Assembly (NCBI GenBank): GCA_030587505.1
Contig: JAUQYY010000264.1
Coordinates: forward strand, 1 to 7,799
Length of the DNA: 7,799 bases
Source of the DNA: Candidatus Sigynarchaeota archaeon
GTDB taxonomy: Archaea > Asgardarchaeota > Jordarchaeia > Jordarchaeales > Jordarchaeaceae
Reading direction: 5' to 3'
Both the position numbers and the translations under genes were made by a program. Below the pieces are notes generated by a model, which made no database searches, was not told where the DNA came from, and saw only the letters and a list, made by a program, of their open reading frames with translations. This document shows, in pieces, positions 1 to 5,037 of the stretch; position 1 is the stretch's first letter, and each line of letters starts with the position of its first letter.

Positions 1-555
1 AGCAATGTCGCGTTTGTGTCTGAGCCCTGAGATTATTGCCTCGGGGTAATCAACAGCCATAAGCGATAAGTAGATCTCCTCCATGAGGTCGAGTAGGCTT
101 TCGGCTTTCTCAATCTCCCCACGTCTGATTGAGTCCAGAACGTGTCTTCTCAGCTCGCCAACCAAGTCGCCGAGGCCCAGAAGGTACGGAACACAGGGAA
201 CGTCTAACTCCTCGAAAGAAACGAACCTGTCGTCCTTGAGAAGAGAATAGAGAAGGCAGGCTTCCGTGTATTCCTGGTAGGCTGAAGTGATGAAGCCCTT
301 CTCCTGGAAGGCGGGATGATTCTCGATTTTCTTGTTTATCTCTCTCACTTTCCCCTTGGCTTCCATAATTTTTTGCGCCGCACCATTAAAGTCCAAACGG
401 TGAATCAGCCTGATAGCCTGCCCAGAGAGTCTCACCACATCTCGGGAGAGGGTTAATATCGATTCTCTCAACTCATACTGTTCATCTAGAAACCGAACAA
501 TGCGAAGAATTATGTTCTCTAAATCAGTTGATTTCACTGGTTCATCGCTACCCAA
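1..555 (-). CDS. Translin/TRAX-family RNA-binding protein, C-terminus cut by window edge
   Basis: Helical nucleic-acid-binding protein of the archaeal translin (C3PO-like) family, which forms oligomeric barrels that bind, and in TRAX-type members cleave, single-stranded RNA. I translated 185 residues on the minus strand without a stop. Family landmarks are RDVVRLSGQAIRLIHR (about 38-53), QEYTEA (94-99), YLLGLGDLVGELRR (124-137) and a C-terminal helix ending in DYPEAI. E95, E98, D130 and E134 line up with the TRAX catalytic acids (human E126, E129, D193, E197) as I remember that sequence, so an active ribonuclease is inferred. Archaeal members have about 200 residues, so only some 15-20 are missing at the left edge. 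The start is TTG at 555, with GAGG about 10 bases upstream and an in-frame TGA two codons before it; GTG at 537 is the alternative. It is divergent from the Sir2 gene. Confidence 0.85.
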   Translation of the reverse strand, partial: MGSDEPVKSTDLENIILRIVRFLDEQYELRESILTLSRDVVRLSGQAIRLIHRLDFNGAAQKIMEAKGKVREINKKIENHPAFQEKGFITSAYQEYTEACLLYSLLKDDRFVSFEELDVPCVPYLLGLGDLVGELRRHVLDSIRRGEIEKAESLLDLMEEIYLSLMAVDYPEAIISGLRHKRDIA

Positions 556-623
556 TTTTCACACGCCTCTAAACCATTCAAAGCGCCGGATCAAACACGC
601 GGAATTTGTGAAGATAACGTAAA

Positions 624-640
624 CCATTAATTTGAATCTT
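624..640 (-). promoter_or_regulatory. Possible TATA region for the translin gene
   Basis: Read on the minus strand, an A/T-rich stretch (ATTCAAATTAA) lies about 75 bases upstream of the TTG start at 555. It is the best TATA-like candidate in the divergent spacer for this gene, but the match is weak. Confidence 0.25.
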
Positions 641-671
641 TCCTATCCGATGAATGAAGCGTCAGGGGAGA

Positions 672-690
672 CGAAAACGAATTTAAACAA
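672..690 (+). promoter_or_regulatory. BRE/TATA promoter for the Sir2 gene
   Basis: A purine-rich BRE-like run (ACGAAAACGA, 671-680) directly precedes ATTTAAAC (681-688), a good archaeal TATA box. Transcription would start near 710, giving a leader of about 60 bases before the ATG at 773. The 3' half of the leader carries the purine-rich GGAGAGGGATGACGTGA, which supplies the ribosome binding site. Confidence 0.5.
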
Positions 691-772
691 AGTGAGGAAG
701 ATTATACACATCCTTATCCATCTTGCTTTGAACCTGTCAAAAATGTTCCAGTTCGGAGAGGGATGACGTGAA

Positions 773-1576
773 ATGAGGGAAGCCACTAACAGCTACGAAG
801 AAGAAATCGAAGACGTTGCAAGAATAATTATGGTTTCAAAGTACGTTGTAGCTCTTACAGGAGCAGGCGTGTCAGTCGCGAGCGGGATCCCCCCATTCCG
901 GGGCCCCGGAGGCATCTGGACCAAGCACGGGGAACCACCGTCCAACAGTTACCAGAGATTTCTGGAGAATCCTGTGAAGTGGTGGGAGCAAAGGATAAAC
1001 AGAAAAGGTCCTTACCTTGAATTCATGGAGAGGCTAACAACCGCCGAGCCAAACCCCTCACACTTTGCACTGGCGGAACTCGAAAGGATGGGATACCTGA
1101 AGTGTGTAATCACGCAAAACATCGATGACCTCCACAGGAAAGCTGGGAGCCAGAACATCGCTGAGATACACGGAAACGCTTTTCTCTTCAGGTGCGTAGA
1201 CTGCGGAAGGAGATTTGAACCACACACGATACAAGTGAACCCAGACAGCCTCCCACCCAAGTGTCCCGACTGCGGAAAAGGAATAATCAAAACAGACACT
1301 GTGCTCTTCGGGGAACCGATACCCGAGGACGTAATCAGAAAGTGTATACTCGAGACTATGAAGTGTGACTGCATGCTCTCAATTGGAACATCGGCGCTGG
1401 TCTACCCAGCGGCGGGGTTGCCGATAAGAGCCAAGCAGATGAACAATGCGTGGCTGATTGAGATTAACCCCTACGAAACGGGCATTTCGGATATATGCGA
1501 CATTGTAATTAGCAAGACATCGGACGTAGCGTTGCCCCTCATCGTTCAAAAGATCAAAGAGCTGAGCCGGCGCTGA
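773..1576 (+). CDS. NAD-dependent protein deacylase, Sir2 (sirtuin) family
   Basis: Removes acyl groups from protein lysines using NAD+, releasing nicotinamide and O-acyl-ADP-ribose; cytosolic. In archaea, sirtuins act on targets such as Alba and acetyl-CoA synthetase (family knowledge). The 267 residues hold the whole core: GAGVSVASGIPPFRG (30-44) and QNIDDLH (115-121) of the NAD pocket, catalytic His133 in IHG, a zinc ribbon C141-x2-C144-x19-C164-x2-C167, FGEP (179-182), GTSALVYPAA (205-214) and EINP (230-233). From memory it resembles Archaeoglobus Sir2-Af2 more than Af1. It has about 8 extra residues (around 76-84) beside the substrate cleft and WWEQR (70-74) where class III enzymes carry the YxxR acyl-specificity pair, so desuccinylase activity is not predicted. 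The ATG is the first start after an in-frame TGA at 764. Confidence 0.95.
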   Translation: MREATNSYEEEIEDVARIIMVSKYVVALTGAGVSVASGIPPFRGPGGIWTKHGEPPSNSYQRFLENPVKWWEQRINRKGPYLEFMERLTTAEPNPSHFALAELERMGYLKCVITQNIDDLHRKAGSQNIAEIHGNAFLFRCVDCGRRFEPHTIQVNPDSLPPKCPDCGKGIIKTDTVLFGEPIPEDVIRKCILETMKCDCMLSIGTSALVYPAAGLPIRAKQMNNAWLIEINPYETGISDICDIVISKTSDVALPLIVQKIKELSRR

Positions 1577-1597
1577 AAAAGCCAGGTTTTCAAGAAA

Positions 1598-1605
1598 TTT
1601 AAATA
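1598..1605 (+). promoter_or_regulatory. TATA box for the single-domain AsnC gene
   Basis: TTTAAATA lies in the 82-base gap after the Sir2 stop. A start site about 25 bases downstream would leave a leader of roughly 30 bases before the GTG at 1659. This suggests the RAM gene is transcribed on its own as well as, or instead of, by read-through from Sir2. Confidence 0.55.
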
Positions 1606-1658
1606 GCCAAAAAACCTATAGAGAGGAAAAAGACTAGCAATCCCCGGAGAGAGTAAGA

Positions 1659-1889
1659 GTGATAATACTTATCGCTAAGGTAGAGGTTGGTAGGGAGGTA
1701 GAAGTAGCCGAGAAGCTCGCAAAAATCCCCGAAGTCAAATCTGTCTACCTGCTCACCGGAGAGTACGATGTCCTAGCAGAGATAGACATAATAGATGTTG
1801 AGCCGGGAATAGACTTCATACTCGAAAACGTCAGAAAAATAAAGGGAATCACCTCCACCCGAACAATATTCACGAAAAAAATAAAGTAA
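1659..1889 (+). CDS. Stand-alone Lrp/AsnC ligand-binding (RAM) domain protein
   Basis: A 76-residue protein made only of the RAM/AsnC effector domain, with no helix-turn-helix. The order fits a beta-alpha-beta-beta-alpha-beta fold: strand 2-10, helix 13-23, strand 27-33, the signature LLTGEYDVLAEI (31-42), helix 48-61, then strand 66-74. Stand-alone RAM proteins of 75-80 residues are common in archaea. They form dimers to octamers that bind amino acids or join full-length Lrp proteins; the ligand here cannot be read from the sequence. The start is GTG at 1659 with GGAGAGAG at 1646-1653 as a well-spaced ribosome binding site. It is convergent with the thioesterase gene, and the T-rich stretch at about 1931-1972 could end its transcript. 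Confidence 0.88.
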   Translation: MIILIAKVEVGREVEVAEKLAKIPEVKSVYLLTGEYDVLAEIDIIDVEPGIDFILENVRKIKGITSTRTIFTKKIK

Positions 1890-1980
1890 ACAGAACACTC
1901 TACGCCAAGAATGGATTCATCTTCGATAAATCACAAATGCACCGTGGCTAGGTTTCGTTCTACTCTTTGCTTCTGGTGAC

Positions 1981-2421
1981 TCACTGCCCCTTACTCTTCA
2001 GGACCATGTACGTGGAAAGGGCTTTTCCTACGAGTCTGCCTTCGTTCCAAACATCTGCTTCTCCGACAGCGATCCTTGAACCCTTGTGAATTATTCTCCC
2101 CTCAGCGACTATTTCTCCCGATTTTATGGGGGCCAAGTAGTTCACTTTCAGCTCGATGGTTGACAGAATGTCGTTCAGATCTACCAGTGAGAACAGCGCT
2201 ATGGCCACTGCAGCGTCGGCTATTGACGCCACCACACCCCCGTGGGCAACCCCCTGGATCTGAAGCAGTTCCTTTTTGAAGGGTATCCTTAGCCTAGAGT
2301 AGTTCTCTTTGATGTCCACAACTTCCATTCCCAAAAGTCTGTAGAAGGGTGAGGAGTTCAAAGCTCCTTTTATGAACTTTACGGTGTCTTCTGTCAGTTC
2401 AACCAATCTCACCGACTCCAT
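1981..2421 (-). CDS. PaaI-type hotdog-fold acyl-CoA thioesterase
   Basis: Predicted to hydrolyse acyl-CoA thioesters in the cytosol; substrate unknown. The 146 residues fit the PaaI/YbgC-like hotdog family: an N-terminal helix with NSSPFYRLLGMEV (22-34), the motif HGGVVASIADAA (60-71) with His60-Gly-Gly and Asp69 in the place of the PaaI catalytic aspartate, then ELKVNYLAPIKSGEIVAEG (90-108) and a final strand pair. It lies 88 bases downstream of the cooC-like gene but has its own TATA-like sequence, so it may be separate. The start is ATG at 2421 and no Shine-Dalgarno sequence precedes it, which fits a leaderless or very short-leader transcript. Confidence 0.88.
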   Translation of the reverse strand: MESVRLVELTEDTVKFIKGALNSSPFYRLLGMEVVDIKENYSRLRIPFKKELLQIQGVAHGGVVASIADAAVAIALFSLVDLNDILSTIELKVNYLAPIKSGEIVAEGRIIHKGSRIAVGEADVWNEGRLVGKALSTYMVLKSKGQ

Positions 2422-2456
2422 TAGAATGTTGGAATGTTACACAATTATTTTCAAGG

Positions 2457-2465
2457 ATTTAAAAA
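2457..2465 (-). promoter_or_regulatory. TATA box for the thioesterase gene
   Basis: TTTTTAAAT on the minus strand is centred 40 bases before the ATG at 2421. The expected start site near 2435 leaves about 13 bases of leader, matching the absence of a ribosome binding site. Confidence 0.5.
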
Positions 2466-2469
2466 TTTA

Positions 2470-2485
2470 GGCTCTAAAAATAGCC
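2470..2485 (-). terminator. Weak hairpin/T-tract after the cooC-like gene
   Basis: On the minus strand GGCT and AGCC flank an 8-base ATTTTTAG loop, 25 bases past the cooC-like stop. The stem is only 4 bp but it includes a run of five T, so it may end the operon transcript just before the thioesterase promoter. Confidence 0.3.
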
Positions 2486-2509
2486 CCAACCAAGGGAGCC
2501 GAACAGAAG

Positions 2510-3292
2510 TTACAGAAGCGGTTCTATGCAGTTTTCTATTATGTTCTTAAGAGGCGACAGAATCGGCGAGTCGTCGGGAAGTTCAAGTAGGGGCTTCCCC
2601 TGAAGGTTGAAACGTGAAACATTAGGATCAAAGGGCAGGAAGGCGGCGCACCGAACCCCGTTCTCCTCAGCGAAAGCGTAGAGAGTTCTCTCAGCCGTTT
2701 CTGGGAACCTGTTGCCCACAAGGTACATATGCTTGAAGTTAATGTGCAGCGTTTTTGTGATGTTGATTATTCTACCAGCGGTTTGAAGCCCCATCCGTGA
2801 GGGGTCTGTAACAATGAAGAACACGTCTATGTCCCTGTCGGTTCTCCGACTGAGGTGTTCCAGTCCAGCTTCCATGTCCATAAGAACCAAGTCGTAAAAC
2901 ATGGTCACGGAGTCCACTATTCGGGCTAGGACCCGATTCACGGTGCAGTAGCATCCCTCCCGCTCGGTGAACCCCATGGCGAGAAGGTCGAAGCCCCTGC
3001 TTTCGGTTATGGTCTCCCAAACCATCTGCTCAAAAGAGGCGGTGACCTCGTCTGGATCTACCTCCTTCTCAAGCCTTTCAATCAGGTCTCCGACAGATTC
3101 CTTAACCTCGCACCCTAGAACGGATGGTAAGTTCATGGCGGGGTCCGCATCTATGGCTAGCACCTCGTAGCCGCCCAGACGTGTAAGACCCCTCAAAAGT
3201 AAAGCTGTGAACGTTGTTTTTCCCACACCACCCTTACCCGAAACGGAAACAACCACACTGCGAGGCAAAACTAAACCCTCAGCTAATCTCAC
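2510..3292 (-). CDS. CooC-like MinD-family ATPase (metal-cluster maturation type)
   Basis: Dimeric P-loop ATPase of the SIMIBI class. CooC proteins use ATP to help load nickel into CO dehydrogenase/acetyl-CoA synthase. Seen in the 260 residues: deviant Walker A SGKGGVGKTT (18-27) with signature Lys20 and Lys25, switch I IDADPAMNL (47-55), the CooC metal motif EGCYC with Cys114 and Cys116, switch II DMEAGLEHLSRRT (139-151) and GNR (193-195), a likely nucleotide-base contact. The GTG start overlaps the TGA of the upstream gene by 4 bases, so translation is probably coupled. About ten residues precede the usual N-terminal strand; TTG at codon 9 and GTG at codon 13 are alternatives. No CO dehydrogenase gene is in the window, so the client metalloprotein is unknown. 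The link to Taw1 or to the neighbouring unknown protein is inference from gene order. Confidence 0.88.
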   Translation of the reverse strand: MRLAEGLVLPRSVVVSVSGKGGVGKTTFTALLLRGLTRLGGYEVLAIDADPAMNLPSVLGCEVKESVGDLIERLEKEVDPDEVTASFEQMVWETITESRGFDLLAMGFTEREGCYCTVNRVLARIVDSVTMFYDLVLMDMEAGLEHLSRRTDRDIDVFFIVTDPSRMGLQTAGRIINITKTLHINFKHMYLVGNRFPETAERTLYAFAEENGVRCAAFLPFDPNVSRFNLQGKPLLELPDDSPILSPLKNIIENCIEPLL

Positions 3293-3951
3293 CCCAACCT
3301 GTGGGGCAGATTTTCATTAATCACAAGCTCACACAGATACCTGAAAGATTTGAGATTGGTTACCTCATCGAACTCCGCGGGTACCAGCTCCTTAAAGAAT
3401 CCCAACTCACCGTGGAAAACCTGCAGTCCAACGCCACTATCAACACAGTGGTCCATGAAAACCTCATCCACATAGAAGGGAAACACCAGATACGCCCTGT
3501 TGCAGCAGTCCTTCAGGTCTCTCAGTGTGCGTATAGCCCTAATTGGATTCTCATACCCACAGTTAACCATTACACACTCTCTCGAAGGAACCAGATAGTC
3601 CTTCAGCTTCAGGTAGGTGACTCCACCCTCAACCCTTCTCTCAACCCAGCCCGAGCACTCTTTCAGAAGATTCTCAGGGGAGTCGATTCCCAGTTCAGCC
3701 TCACGCACGAGGGTGTCTTCCTCCACCCACTCCGAATCATCAAGAGAATAAGCAATTATTGGGGGAATAAGCCCCCTATCAGCCCGTTTCTTCAGTTCAC
3801 CCAATCGGGGTTTAATAGCCGCAACACTGGGGCTGTACTTCTTTCCACGAATTTCCGGCTTCAAAACGGTGTAGTAGCCTATGGAGGAGAGGTGAACCGC
3901 AACGGCTAAACCGAGAACCTCCTCGGTAATGTTCTCCAAGACCAACACCAA
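3289..3951 (-). CDS. Unknown conserved-looking protein between taw1 and cooC-like genes
   Basis: I do not recognise this 220-residue protein. It is soluble, with no signal peptide or membrane segment. It has an N-terminal helix followed by a strand (11-30), a basic block KPRLGELKKRADRG (47-60), a strand IPPIIAY (62-68), an acidic stretch (71-87), a middle region with Cys126 and Cys131, a helix (136-148) ending in the pair Cys149-Cys150, strand RAYLVFP (152-158), then HCVDSGVGLQVF (168-179) and FFKELVPAE (185-193). The closing strand-helix-strand recalls restriction-endonuclease-like folds, but no PD-(D/E)xK residues are evident; this is a weak impression. Seven cysteines (99, 126, 131, 149, 150, 169, 207) could bind metal. 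The start is probably TTG at 3951, one base after the taw1 stop; GTG at 3948 and TTG at 3945 are equally possible. Confidence 0.8.
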   Translation of the reverse strand: MVLVLENITEEVLGLAVAVHLSSIGYYTVLKPEIRGKKYSPSVAAIKPRLGELKKRADRGLIPPIIAYSLDDSEWVEEDTLVREAELGIDSPENLLKECSGWVERRVEGGVTYLKLKDYLVPSRECVMVNCGYENPIRAIRTLRDLKDCCNRAYLVFPFYVDEVFMDHCVDSGVGLQVFHGELGFFKELVPAEFDEVTNLKSFRYLCELVINENLPHRLG

Positions 3952-3952
3952 C

Positions 3953-4924
3953 CTAGGCCAGTTTAATTGGTTTCTTTAGCCGACTCAGAAGAGTAACCCT
4001 GCTTGGAACCGAGTGGCCAATAACCCGGTAACCGGAACATTCGGCAACCTTCTCGGCGAAGTTCTTTATGCTCTCAGCCCTTATCATGTTTTTCGCACCC
4101 AAACCTCTGAGTATGGAGGACCCGACAGAAACATAGCTCTTACACTCCACATACGTGGGATTCGCCTTCGCCACAAGCTTTGCGTACTCCTCAGGGTTAG
4201 AGAAGTTCAAACCATTAGTCAGGGTCAAACGCATAACCGTGGGGCACTTGAAACTGCTGAGCAGCTCTAGGGTTTCCATCAAACGGCTCCACGCGTCTTT
4301 GAGGAGAGGGCGGCAAACCCTCCGGTAGACGCTCTCACTCCACCCATAGACAGAAACATAGAGTTGAGTGGGCTCGGTAATCTCAGCGAGAACCTCGGGC
4401 ATGTTTCCGTTGGTTACCAGGAAGGTGGTCATCCCCCTTCGGTGAAACTCTTCAATCAAACCGCTCAGATAGGGGTAGAGGGTTGGCTCCCCAGCCAGGC
4501 TTATAGCAGCGTGTTTCGGCTCCATGGCCTCTCTCCACTTATCCCATGAAACCTTGGGATGGCTGGAGGGCTTGAATCCTGACAGGATTCTCCTCTGAGC
4601 GTTGAGGCACCCTTCAACTATTTCCTCTGGGGAATCCACTTCGAGGTTTCTAATGGCTAATTGATCCCATTCGTATCCGTGGTCTCCGGGTTCCACCCTC
4701 CAGCACGAGAGGCAGCGGTTCGTGCAGTAGATAACCGTGGGGGTCATCTGGAGGCATCTGTGGGACTTTATGTTGTACCATTCCTGCTTGTAGCAGTGTC
4801 TGTTCTGAACCAGACTGTTGTGCAGCCAGCGGCACTTTTTCACCGCCGAGTGTCTTCCCACAATCTGGTATTTCTGCTTCTTGAGCAGCTTCGCAACCTC
4901 TCCGGGAATAAGCAGCTCCTGCAT
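3953..4924 (-). CDS. taw1: tRNA 4-demethylwyosine synthase (radical SAM), Taw1/TYW1
   Basis: Condenses N1-methylguanosine-37 of tRNA-Phe with two carbons of pyruvate to build the tricyclic 4-demethylwyosine base, the first committed step of wybutosine-type modification. At 323 residues it is full length beside the 311-residue Methanocaldococcus jannaschii enzyme. Second [4Fe-4S] cluster ligands are Cys31, Cys44 and Cys57; Lys46 in CYK matches the Schiff-base lysine (Lys41 in M. jannaschii). The radical SAM cluster motif is C67-x3-C71-x2-C74, followed by SLAGEPTLYPY (142-152), TFLVTNGNM (167-175), EPTQLYVSV (184-192), YRRVCRPL (200-207) and CKSYVSVGSS (261-270). Where the family usually has SLDA it has SVYG (191-194). 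ATG at 4924 is preceded by GAAGGATG about 6 bases away. It is first in a tight operon with the unknown protein and the CooC-like ATPase. Confidence 0.95.
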   Translation of the reverse strand: MQELLIPGEVAKLLKKQKYQIVGRHSAVKKCRWLHNSLVQNRHCYKQEWYNIKSHRCLQMTPTVIYCTNRCLSCWRVEPGDHGYEWDQLAIRNLEVDSPEEIVEGCLNAQRRILSGFKPSSHPKVSWDKWREAMEPKHAAISLAGEPTLYPYLSGLIEEFHRRGMTTFLVTNGNMPEVLAEITEPTQLYVSVYGWSESVYRRVCRPLLKDAWSRLMETLELLSSFKCPTVMRLTLTNGLNFSNPEEYAKLVAKANPTYVECKSYVSVGSSILRGLGAKNMIRAESIKNFAEKVAECSGYRVIGHSVPSRVTLLSRLKKPIKLA

Positions 4925-4966
4925 AGCGACATCCTTCTAAAAAGGGTGGAAATCAGTGATGGATTT

Positions 4967-4993
4967 TGCCTAGAAAAAAACAAGAACTAGGCA
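4967..4993. promoter_or_regulatory. Perfect 7-bp inverted repeat, candidate operator of the taw1 operon
   Basis: TGCCTAG (4967-4973) and CTAGGCA (4987-4993) are exact reverse complements around a 13-base spacer that is A-rich on plus and T-rich on minus. On the minus strand the element falls between the predicted TATA box (5002-4996) and the expected start near 4973. A bound dimer would block initiation. As RNA it could instead form a hairpin downstream of purH, so a terminator role is the alternative. Confidence 0.45.
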
Positions 4994-4995
4994 CC

Positions 4996-5002
4996 TTAAA
5001 AA
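4996..5002 (-). promoter_or_regulatory. Possible TATA box of the taw1 operon
   Basis: TTTTTAA on the minus strand, 72 bases before the taw1 ATG and 36 bases past the purH stop. It supports transcription of taw1 separate from purH with a leader near 50 bases. Confidence 0.4.
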
Positions 5003-5037
5003 CTCTGCGAATCCAGCTCACCGGTGTGCACATCGGG

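Noticed and set aside
650..766. A 38-codon plus-strand reading frame (ATG at 650) just before the Sir2 gene, rich in Ile, Leu, His and Lys.
   Set aside because: It has no ribosome binding site, and the likely Sir2 TATA box at 681-688 lies inside it, so the Sir2 transcript would not include its start.
1890..1980. The convergent gap between the RAM and thioesterase genes, checked for a small gene or hairpin.
   Set aside because: Only a pyrimidine-rich stretch is seen; there is no stem of note and no reading frame with a plausible start.
3214..3909. A 231-codon open frame on the plus strand, opposite the unknown protein and the start of the cooC-like gene.
   Set aside because: It lies antisense to two genes that are tightly packed in an operon, and its translation shows no recognisable fold or motif. 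It is best explained by the codon use of the minus-strand genes.
4925..5037. purH considered as the first gene of the taw1 operon.
   Set aside because: The 113-base gap with a TATA-like box and palindrome argues for a separate promoter, unlike the 1-base and overlapping junctions farther downstream.
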